A DNA stretch of 64,000 nt from contig NZ_JAHVIT010000002.1 in NCBI RefSeq assembly GCF_019801605.1, forward strand, positions 496,001-560,000, read 5' to 3'. Positions 26,219 to 36,906 of the stretch are shown piece by piece; positions within the stretch are counted from its first letter, which is position 1, and each line of letters starts with the position of its first letter. The notes beneath the pieces are model-generated. The model was not told the origin of the DNA, did not search any database, and saw only the letters and a list, made by a program, of their open reading frames with translations. This stretch comes from Maritimibacter alkaliphilus (GTDB taxonomy: Bacteria; Pseudomonadota; Alphaproteobacteria; Rhodobacterales; Rhodobacteraceae). Made by a program: the position numbers and the translations under genes.

Positions 26219-26887
26219 ATGCTCAAACGTTTCAAATACGCTCTCGCGGCCCTCGTGCTAACGGCGGCCCCCGCCGCAGCCGAGATCGAGATCAACGCCT
26301 ACACCGGGTATCAGACCGCCCCCCACAGCCGGATCAAGGGGGATTACCCCGATGCGGTCGGCGGCAGCTACTCTGCCCTCATCGGCTGGGACGGCAAGTC
26401 CTGGTCCATGCCGCCCTACTACGGTGTGCGCGCCACCTGGTGGCGGACCGAGACCCTGGGCTTCGGCATCGAGTTCTCGCACAACAAGATCTATGCCGAT
26501 CACGGTGACATGGCCGCCGCGGGCTTCGACACGCTCGAAATGACCGATGGCCTGAACATCCTGACGCTGAACGTCGCCCGCCGCTGGCCGGGCATGTGGA
26601 TGGACGGGGCGGTGACGCCCTACCTCTCGGCCGGTATCGGCATGGCGATCCCCCACGTCGAGACGACCGCCACCGCCGGCGGCCCCGAGACCTTCGACTA
26701 CCAGGTGACCGGCCCCGCGGCGCGCGCCACTGCCGGTGTCTCCTACGCCTTCACCGACCGCTGGTCGGTCTTCGGGGAATACCAGTTCATCTGGACCGAC
26801 ATCGACGCCGATCTGGACGGGGGCGGGTCGCTCAAGACGACCGTCTACAACAACGCCATCAACATCGGTGTCGGCTACAGGTTCTGA
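26219..26887 (+). CDS. Outer-membrane beta-barrel protein
   Basis: A 222-residue protein with a signal peptide at about 1-20 (YALAALVLTAAPAAA|E), followed by alternating-pattern strands typical of an eight-stranded porin-like barrel (INAYTGYQTAPHSRI, YYGVRATWWRTETLGFGIEFSHNKIY, ATAGVSYAFTDRWSVFGEYQF). It ends in the aromatic barrel-insertion signal GVGYRF. This resembles the OmpA-like/lipid A deacylase-type small barrel superfamily (OMP_b-brl). No catalytic motif seen. Start ATG 26219; a longer frame from 26165 adds a charged stretch that would spoil the signal peptide. Followed by a strong terminator. Confidence 0.82.
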   Translation: MLKRFKYALAALVLTAAPAAAEIEINAYTGYQTAPHSRIKGDYPDAVGGSYSALIGWDGKSWSMPPYYGVRATWWRTETLGFGIEFSHNKIYADHGDMAAAGFDTLEMTDGLNILTLNVARRWPGMWMDGAVTPYLSAGIGMAIPHVETTATAGGPETFDYQVTGPAARATAGVSYAFTDRWSVFGEYQFIWTDIDADLDGGGSLKTTVYNNAINIGVGYRF

Positions 26888-26925
26888 CGTCGCAGACCCC
26901 CCGATTGCATCGGTTCGGAATTGCG

Positions 26926-26956
26926 AAAGGGCCGCGCGGATCGCGCGGCCCTTTTT
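26926..26956 (+). terminator. Strong intrinsic terminator after the barrel protein
   Basis: Thirteen-base-pair stem AAAGGGCCGCGCG / CGCGCGGCCCTTT with a 3-base loop and a T-run (TTTTT) on the plus strand. Confidence 0.88.
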
Positions 26957-27048
26957 CGTCTCGATGTGTCCGCAAGTGGTCGGCCCGGCCCGTGGTGGCC
27001 AAGGGGCCGCGGGAGATCACTCGGGCACAGGATCACTCGGGCGCAGGA

Positions 27049-27651
27049 TCACTCTGGCATCGTGTCCTTCATCGCGGCGCGCTCGCTGAAGCTGGCGTAC
27101 CAGTCGTCCAGACGGCCATGCCCCAGCCGCCAGTTCCGCGTCCCGTGCCGGAAGTCGAGGTAGCCGAGCGCACAGCCCACGGCGATGTGGCCCATGTCGA
27201 CGGGGCCGTTCAGATGCTCCATCCAGCGTTCCTCGATCGCGCCCACGGCGCGGATCGCCTTGTCCCACTGGGCCTCGATCCAGCCGTCGAAGACCTTCTC
27301 CTCCGGGCGCACCCGGCGCTCGTAGACCATGAGAACCGCGGCATCGAGCAGCCCGTCCGCCGTCGCCTCCAGCACCAGCGTGTCCCAGAGCCGCCCCTCG
27401 GGGTAGAACTCCGCCTCCACCAGCGTGTCGAGGTAGCGGCAGATCACCCGGCTGTCATAGAGCGTCTTGCCGTCGGTCGTGACCAGCGTCGGGATCTTGG
27501 CCAGCGGGTTCACCCCGGCCAGGCCCATGTCCGACTTCACTGCCGTGGTGGCGACGAGCTTCTCGTCGACCTTGCCGTCCAGCCCCGCCTCGCGCAGCAG
27601 CACCCGGACCTTGCGCACGAAGGGCGAGGCCGGAGAGGCATAGAGTTTCAT
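27049..27651 (-). CDS. Glutathione S-transferase family protein
   Basis: A 200-residue cytosolic GST. The thioredoxin-like N-terminal domain begins MKLYASPASPFVRKVRVLL, with the likely catalytic Ser near residue 9. It continues with NPLAKIPTLVTTDGKTLYDSRVICRYLD, which holds the glutathione-binding cis-Pro and the DSR motif. The helical C-terminal domain covers about residues 85-195. MKLYAS is the usual start; in-frame ATGs at 27663 and 27675 are possible and the second has better spacing to a GGGGA. Not adjacent to metabolic partners, so the substrate is unknown. Confidence 0.88.
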   Translation of the reverse strand: MKLYASPASPFVRKVRVLLREAGLDGKVDEKLVATTAVKSDMGLAGVNPLAKIPTLVTTDGKTLYDSRVICRYLDTLVEAEFYPEGRLWDTLVLEATADGLLDAAVLMVYERRVRPEEKVFDGWIEAQWDKAIRAVGAIEERWMEHLNGPVDMGHIAVGCALGYLDFRHGTRNWRLGHGRLDDWYASFSERAAMKDTMPE

Positions 27652-27791
27652 TGCGTGACCCATGTCTGTCCCCATTGTGAGTGGGGCCACCCTAGGAGGG
27701 GGGCGCAGACCTGTCCATTGGTTGTTGACGCCCGGTCCGGCACTTTGCGGAATAGGCTTCCGCAGGGCTGTCGGCGCCAGCCGGGGGGCGT

Positions 27792-28397
27792 TCAGCCCTC
27801 GGGCGGGCTGCGCATCAGGGCCGCCAGCGCGGGGTCCGAAACGCCTTCGGCCGCGCCCAGCCGGGCGCTTTCGGGCTTGTTCTGGGAGAGTTTCCACGTG
27901 CCGTCGACGCCGGTCACCTGCATCCGGGCGGGCAGGATCTGGCGCATCATCCGCTCGGCCACGCCCTCGGTCATCTTGTCCATGACCCAGGGCGTCTTGG
28001 GCCGCAGCCGGGTTTCGAACCGGTCGGACAGGCGGGTCAGGACGCCGGGCATCTCCTCCGGATCGAGCAGTTCGATCGTGCCGCTCAGATGGACGGCGAC
28101 GTAGTTCCACGTCGGCACCTGGTCCTCCAGACCGTACCAGTCGGGCGAGACATAGCCATCGGGGCCCGAGACGATCAGCTTGGCGGGCAGCGGGCCGTCG
28201 CGCAGCGCCCGCGCGATCGGGTTCGAGCGCACGATATGCACCTCCACCTCGGTGCCTGCCTTGTTCAGCAGGAAGGGGAGGTGGCTGATCAGCGGCAGCC
28301 CCTCGGCCGAGAGCGCGAGGATACCGAAGCTCACCTCCCGCGCGAAGGCGAGGTTGGCGGCGTCGGAGCGGGTGTGGAAGATCGGATTCGGATGCAT
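27792..28397 (-). CDS. FMN-binding PaiB-type negative regulator
   Basis: A 201-residue protein of the PaiB/FMN_bind_2 family, split-barrel flavoproteins related to pyridoxamine-phosphate oxidase. Seen: the family N-terminus MHPNPIFHTRSDAANLAFARE; LPLISHLPFLL at about residues 34-44; VSPDWYGLEDQVPTWNYVAVHLSG at about 88-111; and the C-terminal WKLSQNKP signature. PaiB was described as a regulator of sporulation and protease genes in Bacillus; here an FMN-dependent or haem-related role is equally possible. Start ATG 28397 has AAGGAT upstream. It stands alone. Confidence 0.88.
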   Translation of the reverse strand: MHPNPIFHTRSDAANLAFAREVSFGILALSAEGLPLISHLPFLLNKAGTEVEVHIVRSNPIARALRDGPLPAKLIVSGPDGYVSPDWYGLEDQVPTWNYVAVHLSGTIELLDPEEMPGVLTRLSDRFETRLRPKTPWVMDKMTEGVAERMMRQILPARMQVTGVDGTWKLSQNKPESARLGAAEGVSDPALAALMRSPPEG

Positions 28398-28536
28398 GGC
28401 CGCATCCTTGCCGCGCAGGCCGGGCCGCGGCAAGCGGGATCGCGGGCGTGGGGCGATGGCTCGGCTCCCGGCTGCCTCACGTCCACCCCTCGGCGCAGGT
28501 CAGGCGCTGGGGGAGCGCAGCGTGGGGCCCGTCAGC

Positions 28537-30585
28537 TCAGCGGCGACCCTCGCGCAGCCATGCGGCGAGGATCAGGCCGGCGGCCAGCAGCAGCACCAGC
28601 CAGGCGGGCAGCAGCGGGATCAGCCGCACATCCTGCGTCTCGTAGGCGTTGCGGGGGGTGAAGCCGATCCAGCCGCGCCCGGCCGCGGGCCGTCCGGCGC
28701 GCACGTCGCGCACCGCGGGCACGCCGTCGGAGAGCGCCATGATGCCTCCGCGGGTGCCATCCACCAGCGGCTCCAGCGCGGCGCCGTCCGCGATGGTCTG
28801 CTCGAACTCCCGCGGGGCGGCGGGGCCGAGGCCGATGACCGCGCTCTGGTCGTCGTTGGCAAGGCGGTAGAGCCCGATCTCGGGGCCGGTGTACTCGGCG
28901 GTGAACTGGCCCGGGGCCACGTCCTGCATCGGGAGTTCCACCTCCTCGCCCGACGGCGTGGTGATGGTCAGCGGGCCGACCTCTTCGCCCAGCGTCCGGC
29001 GGATGATGCGCATCTGCTGGCCGGTGGCCTCGGCGGTCAGGGCCTCCTCCTCCAGCTCGGGCTCCTTCATCATCCAGTGGGCGAGGCGGCGCAGCAGCTC
29101 CAGCTGCGGGCCGCCGCCCTCGAAGCCACGGTTCCACAGCCACGCCTGGTCGGAGGCCAGAAGGGCCACGCGGCCCTCGCCGACGCGGTCGAGGATCAGC
29201 AGCGGCTTCTCCTCGGCCCCGGCCATGACGGTCGAACCGCGTTCCGGCTCCAGCTCGATCTGGCGCAGCCAGCGGCCCCAGTCGCCCTGCCAGCCACGCG
29301 TCAGCCCGGCGGTCACCGGGTGGCGTTCGCCCAGATCGGTGACATGGGGGCGATAGCCCTCCTCGATCACCCGGGCGGTGGGGCGGCCCGGCAGCACCTC
29401 GGAGAGCGGCGAGCGATAGAGCGAATCGGCAGAGGCGAAATCGGGGCCCGCGTTGATCAGCAGCGCGCCGCCGTCCTCGACGTACTGGCGCACGTTGTCG
29501 AGGTAGAGCGCGGGCAGGATGCCGCGCCGCTTGTAGCGGTCGAAGATGATAAGGTCGAAATCCTCGATCTTCTCGAGGAAGAGCTCCCGCGTGGGGAAGG
29601 CGATCAGCGACAGCTCGGAGACCGGCACGCCATCCTGTTTCGCCGGCGGGCGCAGGATGGTGAAATGCACGAGGTCGACGGAGCTGTCGGATTTCAGCAG
29701 GTTGCGCCACGTCCGCCCGCCCGCGTGCGGCTCGCCCGAGACCAGCAGCACGCGCAGCCGGTCGCGCACGCCGTTCATCTGGACGAGGGCGGTGTTGTTA
29801 CGGTCGGTCAGCTCGCCATCCTCGGCGGGAACGGAGAACTGGATCACGTTGCGCCCGCCGTGGGGCAGGGTGATCGGCAGCTCGATGTCGCGGCCGGTCT
29901 GGACCATGAAGCGTTCCGGCTCGGCCCCGTCGACGGAAATGTCGAGGGGGGCCTCGCCGTTGCCCTCCGGGGCGGCGCCGCTGTCCTCGATCCGCAGGGT
30001 CAGGGTCACCGGCTCGCCGAGGATGGCAAAGGCGGGTGCGTTGCGAACGATCAGGCGGCGGTCCCAGTCTTCGGGCTGGCCGGTCAGCAGCAGGTGCAGC
30101 GGCGCGGGCATGTCGGGCGCCCGGTCGAGGTCATGCAGCCGCCCGTCGGAGAGCAGGATCGCCCCCGCGATCCGGCCGCGGGGTTCCTCGGCCATGGCCT
30201 CGGACAGGGCGGTCATCAGCTGGGTGCCGCTGTCGCCGGCCCCGTCGCCAAGGGTCACGCGGCGCACCTCGGTGTTGGGCTCGGCGGCGATCTCGGCGGC
30301 CAGGCGTTCGGCGGCGGCCTCGGTCTGCTGCGCCCGGTCCGAGAGCTGTTGCGAGGCGGAGCGGTCCTCCACCAGCAGCACGATGTCGGAAAGCGGCGCG
30401 CGGTCCTCCTGCCGGAGCGAGGGGCCGGTCAGCGCCCCCAGCACCACCACGGCGGCGAGCCCGCGCAACGGCCAGCCGCGCAGGCCACGCCAGAGCGCGA
30501 GGCCGATGAAGGCCAGCATCACGGCGCCGAGGCCCGCAAGAAGCGGCCAGGGCAGGAGCGGGTCGAAGATCACGGTCGAGGTCAT
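28537..30585 (-). CDS. Membrane protein with glutamine-amidotransferase-like periplasmic domain, MoxR operon
   Basis: A 682-residue protein. Two N-terminal transmembrane helices (about residues 11-32 and 41-56), a vWA-like segment (LSDIVLLVEDRSASQQLSD, about 66-84), a large beta-rich middle, then a class I glutamine-amidotransferase-like fold at about 285-480. There the segment IIFDRYKRRGILPALYLDNVRQYVEDGGALLINAG appears in pieces, without a canonical Cys nucleophile. One C-terminal helix (LPAWLVLLLAAGLILAAWL) follows. The start overlaps the DUF4159 gene stop by one base. It is last of four genes with MoxR and DUF58 partners. Probably a structural component of a membrane complex; function unproven. 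Confidence 0.75.
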   Translation of the reverse strand: MTSTVIFDPLLPWPLLAGLGAVMLAFIGLALWRGLRGWPLRGLAAVVVLGALTGPSLRQEDRAPLSDIVLLVEDRSASQQLSDRAQQTEAAAERLAAEIAAEPNTEVRRVTLGDGAGDSGTQLMTALSEAMAEEPRGRIAGAILLSDGRLHDLDRAPDMPAPLHLLLTGQPEDWDRRLIVRNAPAFAILGEPVTLTLRIEDSGAAPEGNGEAPLDISVDGAEPERFMVQTGRDIELPITLPHGGRNVIQFSVPAEDGELTDRNNTALVQMNGVRDRLRVLLVSGEPHAGGRTWRNLLKSDSSVDLVHFTILRPPAKQDGVPVSELSLIAFPTRELFLEKIEDFDLIIFDRYKRRGILPALYLDNVRQYVEDGGALLINAGPDFASADSLYRSPLSEVLPGRPTARVIEEGYRPHVTDLGERHPVTAGLTRGWQGDWGRWLRQIELEPERGSTVMAGAEEKPLLILDRVGEGRVALLASDQAWLWNRGFEGGGPQLELLRRLAHWMMKEPELEEEALTAEATGQQMRIIRRTLGEEVGPLTITTPSGEEVELPMQDVAPGQFTAEYTGPEIGLYRLANDDQSAVIGLGPAAPREFEQTIADGAALEPLVDGTRGGIMALSDGVPAVRDVRAGRPAAGRGWIGFTPRNAYETQDVRLIPLLPAWLVLLLAAGLILAAWLREGRR

Positions 30586-33389
30586 TATTGTCCCAGACGG
30601 TCCAGCAGGGCAGGGACATGCACCTGGTCGGACTTATAGTTCCCGGTCAGCACATGCATGATGAGGTTGACGCCGAAGCGGTAGGCGATCTCGCGTTGCC
30701 GCTCGCCGGCATAGCCGCGGCCCACGGGGTAGAGCGGCGCGCCGGAGGTATCCACCGCCCAGGCCGAGGCCCAGTCGTTGCCGCCGATCACCACCGGGCT
30801 TACGCCGTCGTTGAGATTGCGGAAGGGCATCCCGTCGATCAGCTCGGCATCGGCGGGGGCGGCCTCGACCCAGACCTGCCCGCCGGCGTAGCGGCCGGGG
30901 AAGTCCTGCAACAGGTAGAAGGTGCGCGTCAGCACGTGGTCCGAGGGCACCGGCTCCAGCGGCGGCACGTCGAGGGGGGCGGCCAGCTGTTGCAGCTTGC
31001 GCCCCTCGGGGCTGGCGGCGCCGTAGCGCGCCACATCCGCGTCGCGGGTGTCGAAGAGGATCATCCCGCCCGAGCGCAGGTAGCGGTTCAGCTTGGCATA
31101 GGCCGCGGCGGAGGGCGTCGGCTGGTCCGGCGTGATCGGCCAGTAGAGGAAGGGGAAGAAGGCCAGTTCATCGGTTTCCAGGTTCACGCCCATCGGCTCG
31201 GCCGGTTCCACGGAGGTGCGGAAGAAGAGCGTGTCCGAGAGGCCGCGGAGGCCCGCCTGCGCGGTGTCGTCGATCTGGCGGTTGCCGGTCATGACATGGG
31301 CCAGCACGAGTTCCCGCGTGGCCTCGATGGCGCGGGCATCGGCGGCGGGCGCCGCGTCCTCGGTGGTGTCTTCGACCTCCTGCGCGCGGATCGGCGCGGC
31401 GGGCAGGGCAAGGGCGAGCGCCAGCAGGACAACGGCGGCCCCCGTGGCCCGGGGCCGTGCGCCGGTCAGCCGGCCGGAGAGCGCGAGCGAGGCGAGGATA
31501 TCGGCCATCAGCAGCGCCAGTGCGAGGGCAAGGAGGTAGCCGCCGAGCGGGGTTTCCTCGGGCCGGGCCAGACCTTCGACCGGGACGGACGCAGGCCATG
31601 CGGCGGGTGCAATCGTGCTCTCGGCGCCCATGACGTTGCGGGCGATGCGGCGGTCCTCGCCCTCGTAGACGCCGGGGCGCAGGTCGGCGCCGAGCGGGTC
31701 GGAGAGCAGGACGGCGCCATCCACGCCGGGCAGGGTGCCCGCGTTGGAGAGCGTGCCGTTGGCCTCGACCAGCCGGACCGGCTGCCAGGTGGTGCCTTCG
31801 AGGTCCTCGGGCGCGGGGGCGGTGGCGGAGGAGGAGATCGAGAGCCGTTCCAGCATCTGCACGAAGAGACCGGAGAGCGGCAGGCTCGACCATTCGGCGT
31901 TGGCGGAGATGTGGAACAGCACCACCTGACCATCGCCAAGGTCCTTGCGGGTCACCAGCGGCGTGCCGTCGGAGAGCCGCGCGATCACGCGGGCGGCCAG
32001 CGTCGGATCGGGCTGGGCCATGACCTGCGAGGAAATCGTCACGTCCCCGGGCACCTCGAGACCCCAGAAGGGGCTGTCCTCGTCGAAGGGGGCAAGCGTC
32101 TTGGGTTCGCCCCAGCTCATCGCGCCGCCCACGTTGCGCCCGCCCGAACGCAGCCGCACGGGCATCAGGGGGTCTTCCTCGGCGCGGCTCACCTCGGAGG
32201 CGGCGAGGCGCGGCCCGGCGAAGCGCAGCAGGATGCCGCCGCCCTCGACCCAGGTTTCCAGCGCCTCCGTCTCGGCGTCCGAGAGGGTGGCCACGTCGGC
32301 CAGCGCCACCACGTCGGGATTGGCGGGCAGGATGTCCATCAGCGCGCCTTCCAGCAGGTCGGCGTTGGGCTCCAGCGCCTGGTGCAGGTAGTGCAGCGGC
32401 GACAGCAGTTCGAGGCCCTCGCGGTCCTCCCGGCCGGCGATCAGCGCAACCTCGCGGCGGCGCAGGCTGTCATCGGTGGCGGCCACGGCCCCGGCGGTGC
32501 GGGCACCGGCGATCTCGAAATGGCTGAGGCGGCCGCGCAGCTCTGCCGGCAGGTCCATCTCGACGCTGGCCGTGGTCTCGCCGGGGGCAAAGGTGGCCGG
32601 TTCGATCGACAGCAGGCGCATCTGGCCGGAAGGATCGCGGCCATGGGCCTCGACCATCACCTCGCGTTCGGGGCCGGGAAGGGCGCGCAGGGCGGTCAGG
32701 CGGACGGCGCCGTCCTCGAAGGTGGCGGGGCGCAGGGCAAAGACCGGGCGGCTGCCCTCGTGGACGGTGACCGCGCCGTGATCCTCCAGCGCCGCCAGCA
32801 GCGGGTCGCGGCTGGCGCGGTCCAGCCCGTCGGACATCCAGTAGGTTTCGAATCCCTCGGTGCCGAGGCTCTCGATGAAGCCCTGTACCGCGTCCTCGCG
32901 CGGCTCCCAGGCCTGCGGGGCGAGGCCGGGCAGGCGGGTCCGCCAGACATCGGCGGACTGGAACACCGGGGCCTCCGGCGTGGTCAGGCGCACGACGGCG
33001 GCGGTGCGCCCCTCGCGGCCCGCCTCGGCCAGCAGGCCATCGACGAGGTCGGCCCTCTCGGACCAGTCGCGGGACGAGGCCCAGGACCCGTCGAGCAGGA
33101 TCAGCAGCGGGCCGGAGCCGGTGCGCCCCTGCTGCTGCGGGTTCAGCACCGGACCGGCGAGGCCCACGATCACGGCCGCCACGGCCAGCATCCGCAGCAG
33201 CAGCAGCCACCAGGGCGTCCGGTCCGATACCGCCTCGTCATCCTTGAGGCCCAGAAGCAGCGCCACGCCGGGGAAACGGCGCCGGATCGGCGCGGGCGGC
33301 ACGGCACGCAGCAGGATCCACAGCAGCGGCAGCGCGGCCAGTGCCAGCAGCAGCCAGGGTGCGGCAAATCCGATCGGGCCCAGCATCAT
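30585..33389 (-). CDS. BatA-like membrane protein fused to DUF4159
   Basis: A 934-residue protein. N-terminal BatA-type unit: two helices (about residues 8-28 and 61-80) around the motif RRRFPGVALLLGL, followed by a vWA-like fold whose metal site is weak (LLILLDGSWASSRDW). A long extracytoplasmic region follows, then two helices near 665-720 (LLALALALLMADILASLAL; AAVVLLALALALPAAPIRA). The C-terminal DUF4159 domain is at about 735-934, with LFFRTSVEP, FPFLYWPITPDQPTP and GGMILFDTRD. Start ATG 33389 or 33386. Cotranscribed with moxR and DUF58; Bat-type operons serve envelope stress or metalloprotein assembly. Confidence 0.83.
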   Translation of the reverse strand: MMLGPIGFAAPWLLLALAALPLLWILLRAVPPAPIRRRFPGVALLLGLKDDEAVSDRTPWWLLLLRMLAVAAVIVGLAGPVLNPQQQGRTGSGPLLILLDGSWASSRDWSERADLVDGLLAEAGREGRTAAVVRLTTPEAPVFQSADVWRTRLPGLAPQAWEPREDAVQGFIESLGTEGFETYWMSDGLDRASRDPLLAALEDHGAVTVHEGSRPVFALRPATFEDGAVRLTALRALPGPEREVMVEAHGRDPSGQMRLLSIEPATFAPGETTASVEMDLPAELRGRLSHFEIAGARTAGAVAATDDSLRRREVALIAGREDREGLELLSPLHYLHQALEPNADLLEGALMDILPANPDVVALADVATLSDAETEALETWVEGGGILLRFAGPRLAASEVSRAEEDPLMPVRLRSGGRNVGGAMSWGEPKTLAPFDEDSPFWGLEVPGDVTISSQVMAQPDPTLAARVIARLSDGTPLVTRKDLGDGQVVLFHISANAEWSSLPLSGLFVQMLERLSISSSATAPAPEDLEGTTWQPVRLVEANGTLSNAGTLPGVDGAVLLSDPLGADLRPGVYEGEDRRIARNVMGAESTIAPAAWPASVPVEGLARPEETPLGGYLLALALALLMADILASLALSGRLTGARPRATGAAVVLLALALALPAAPIRAQEVEDTTEDAAPAADARAIEATRELVLAHVMTGNRQIDDTAQAGLRGLSDTLFFRTSVEPAEPMGVNLETDELAFFPFLYWPITPDQPTPSAAAYAKLNRYLRSGGMILFDTRDADVARYGAASPEGRKLQQLAAPLDVPPLEPVPSDHVLTRTFYLLQDFPGRYAGGQVWVEAAPADAELIDGMPFRNLNDGVSPVVIGGNDWASAWAVDTSGAPLYPVGRGYAGERQREIAYRFGVNLIMHVLTGNYKSDQVHVPALLDRLGQ

Positions 33390-33390
33390 A

Positions 33391-34262
33391 TCAGGACGTC
33401 CCCCTGTCCATGGCGCGGTAAATCCAGAGCAGCGCCGATTGCGCCGAGTCACTGGTGTGATGGGTGGTGAACTGCCAGCCGGTGGCATGGCAGAGCGCCT
33501 GCAGCTCGTCCTTCCGCTCTGCCAGCCGCTGCTGGTAGCGGGTCTTCAGGTCGCCGGCCTTCAGCGTCTCGTGCAGGAGGCTGCCCCCCACGGATTCGAA
33601 GATCGTCCGGCCCTGGAACGGGAAGGCCTCTTCGCTGGGGTCGAGCACCTGCATCAGCACGCCGCGAACGCCGCGGTCCGCAGCCTTGGTCAGGGCCAGC
33701 TTAACCTCTGCCGGGTCCGCGAGGAAGTCCGAGACGAAAAGCGCCCGTGCGTTGGGGATCATGGCGCGGTGTTCGGGCACGCCGTAATCGGCGCTGTCCT
33801 CGACCGAGAAGAACTCTGCCAGCCGCAGGATCTGGTTCTGGCCGCGCCGCGGCGGCAGCAGCGTGCCGGTGAGGCCCACCCGCTCTCCGCCGCGCACCAG
33901 AAGGATCGCGGTCGCGAGCGCCAGCAGGCGGGCGCGGTCGCCCTTCTGCGGCAGCTTGTCGGTGGAGGAGAATCGCATCGAGGCGGCCTGATCGACCCAG
34001 AGCATGACGCTCTGCGCGATCTGCCATTCCTTTTCCCGCACGAAACGGTCGTCACCCCGGGCGGAGCGGCGCCAGTCGATCCAGCGCCGGGGATCGCCGG
34101 GCTGTACGGGGCGGTATTGCCAGAAGTCGTCGCCGAGGCCCGAGCGCCGCCGCCCGTGGTCGCCCAGCAGGACGGTCCCCGCCAGATGTTCCGCGCGGGC
34201 CAGCAGGGGCGGGAGGCGGGCCGCCTCTTCCTCGGCCCGGCTGCGGAGGTGGCGGGGTTCGC

Positions 34263-34266
<4 letters not shown>
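33391..34266 (-). CDS. DUF58 domain protein (MoxR partner)
   Basis: A 291-residue cytosolic protein of the DUF58 family, vWA-like proteins that accompany MoxR ATPases. Seen: the family core GDDFWQYRPVQPGDPRRWIDWRRSARGDDRFVREKEWE-like stretch (residues about 46-82, with the typical PGD and IDW), then the vWA-type strand VMLWVDQAASM with incomplete MIDAS and a later LFVSDFLADP. The start is GTG 34266, overlapping the moxR stop (GTGA); the stop is one base before the next gene. Probable adaptor or substrate-holder for the MoxR ATPase. Confidence 0.9.
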
Positions 34267-35282
<1,016 letters not shown>

Positions 35283-35351
35283 GGCAATACTCCGGTCAGA
35301 TCTATATCTATGGTTTCGAGTGTATCGCGCGAAATGATTTAGGCAAAAGCA

Positions 35352-35945
35352 ATGTCCGCACAAAACTCCGTGAAACCCTCGGCAGAGTCGCTGGCTGCCT
35401 CCGCCAAGGCGGCGGGTGGCAAGGGGCTGCCGCCGGTGCACAAGTGGAACCCCCCGTTTTGCGGGGACCTCGACATGCGGATCGCGCGGGACGGGACGTG
35501 GTTCTACCTCGGCACGCCGATCGGGCGGCCCGAACTGGTGCGCCTGTTCTCGACCATCCTGCGCAAGGACGACGACAGGTATTTTCTTGTCACCCCGGTG
35601 GAGAAGGTCGGCATCACCGTGGACGACGCCCCCTTCGTGGCGGTGGACTTCGAGGCGGAGGGCACCGGCGCGGCGCAGCAGCTGACCTTCACCACCAACG
35701 TGGGCGACCGTGTCACCGCCGGGCCCGAGCACCGGATTCGCGTCACCCGTGACCCCGAGACCGGCGAGCCCGCGCCCTACCTGCATGTCCGGGCCGGTCT
35801 GGAGGCGCTGATCGACCGCAAGAGCTTCTATCGGCTGGTCGAAATCGGGGTGGATCACCCCTGCGACGGCAAGGACTGGTTCGGCCTCTGGTCTGACGGC
35901 AGTTTTTTCCCCATCATAGAGTCTGAATTTCTGACCCAAGAATAG
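35352..35945 (+). CDS. DUF1285 family protein
   Basis: A 197-residue soluble protein of the DUF1285 family, common in alpha- and gammaproteobacteria. Seen: [34 protein letters not shown] in pieces near residues 27-60, [24 protein letters not shown], and the middle [15 protein letters not shown]. Structures of the family show a beta-rich fold with no established activity. Start ATG 35352 leaves 69 bases to the divergent moxR start, so the promoters overlap. The first 25 residues are Ala/Ser-rich and probably disordered. Confidence 0.9.
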   Translation: MSAQNSVKPSAESLAASAKAAGGKGLPPVHKWNPPFCGDLDMRIARDGTWFYLGTPIGRPELVRLFSTILRKDDDRYFLVTPVEKVGITVDDAPFVAVDFEAEGTGAAQQLTFTTNVGDRVTAGPEHRIRVTRDPETGEPAPYLHVRAGLEALIDRKSFYRLVEIGVDHPCDGKDWFGLWSDGSFFPIIESEFLTQE

Positions 35946-35991
35946 GACCGCCCGCTCGCTCCCCAGCTATCCCCCGGGTGGACATCATCAT

Positions 35992-36804
35992 ATGCCCCGC
36001 TTTGCGGCCAATATTTCGCTCCTCTTCCGCGAGATGCCACTCGCGCAACGTGTCTTTGCCGCGGCCGATGCCGGCTTCGAGGCGGTGGAGGTGCTGTTCC
36101 CCTACGACGAACCGGTGCAGGACCTGCGCAGCGCGCTGACCCGGACGGGCCTGCCGCTGGCGCTGATCAACGCGCCGCCACCGAATTACACCGGCGGACC
36201 GCGGGGCTTTGCCGCCGTGCCGGGCAGCGAGGAGCGCTTCCGCTCGGACTTCCGGCGCGCCCTGCGCTACGTGGAGAGCCTGAAGGCGGGCCGGGTGCAT
36301 ATCATGTCGGGCCAGACCGATGACCCCGCCGCGCGGGAGACGCTGATCGCGAACCTCCGCTGGGCCGCGGCGGAGGCCCCCGCGCAACCTATGACCATCG
36401 AGCCGATCAACCGCGACGACATGCCGGGCTACTTCCTGAGCGACTTCGACCTCGCCGCGGAGGTGCTGGATGCGGTGGGGGCCCCCAACCTCGGGCTCCA
36501 GTTCGATGCCTACCACGCCCAGAAGATCACCGGGGACCTGCCCGGCACATGGGCGAAACACGGGGGCCGGGCGGTGCATTTGCAGATCGCCGGGGTGCCC
36601 GGCCGACATGAGCCGCTGAAGGGCGACATCGACTATCCCGCCTTCTTCGCGCGGCTCGATGCGGAGGGCTATGACGGCTATGTCTCGGCGGAATATGCGC
36701 CCGCGACCGATACGCTCTCCGGGCTCGGCTGGTTGAGGGAGGCTCAGGCCGCGATGGCGGCGACCGGTGCATCCGCCAGTCGCGCAGGCAGCCCCCGCGG
36801 CTGA
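35992..36804 (+). CDS. Hydroxypyruvate isomerase family TIM-barrel protein
   Basis: A 270-residue xylose-isomerase-like TIM-barrel protein close to Hyi. Seen: MPRFAANISLLFREMPLAQRV with the Hyi N-terminal pattern, DAGFEAVEVLFPYD, the metal-ligand Glu in MTIEPINRDDMPGYFL, LQFDAYHAQKITGDL (Asp/His ligands), and GYVSAEYAPATDT with the second Glu. Hyi interconverts hydroxypyruvate and tartronate semialdehyde; related OtnI enzymes act on 2-oxo-tetronate. Neighbours give no hint, so the substrate is open. The last 20 residues are Ala/Ser/Gly-rich. Confidence 0.85.
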   Translation: MPRFAANISLLFREMPLAQRVFAAADAGFEAVEVLFPYDEPVQDLRSALTRTGLPLALINAPPPNYTGGPRGFAAVPGSEERFRSDFRRALRYVESLKAGRVHIMSGQTDDPAARETLIANLRWAAAEAPAQPMTIEPINRDDMPGYFLSDFDLAAEVLDAVGAPNLGLQFDAYHAQKITGDLPGTWAKHGGRAVHLQIAGVPGRHEPLKGDIDYPAFFARLDAEGYDGYVSAEYAPATDTLSGLGWLREAQAAMAATGASASRAGSPRG

Positions 36805-36837
36805 GGGCTGGCGGTTTTCGCGACCCCCTGACAGGAT

Positions 36838-36857
36838 GCTGACAGAATGCTGTCAGC
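36838..36857. promoter_or_regulatory. Inverted repeat, candidate operator of the VOC-WYL pair
   Basis: Perfect dyad GCTGACAG-aatg-CTGTCAGC, preceded by a related half-site CTGACAGG at 36828-36835. It lies 50 bases before the VOC gene start, in promoter position, and the second gene of the pair encodes a DNA-binding WYL regulator. Autoregulation is inferred. Confidence 0.45.
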
Positions 36858-36906
36858 AGGGCTGTGCGATGGTGCCCCCATCGCAACTCCTGAAAGGATG
36901 AAAATC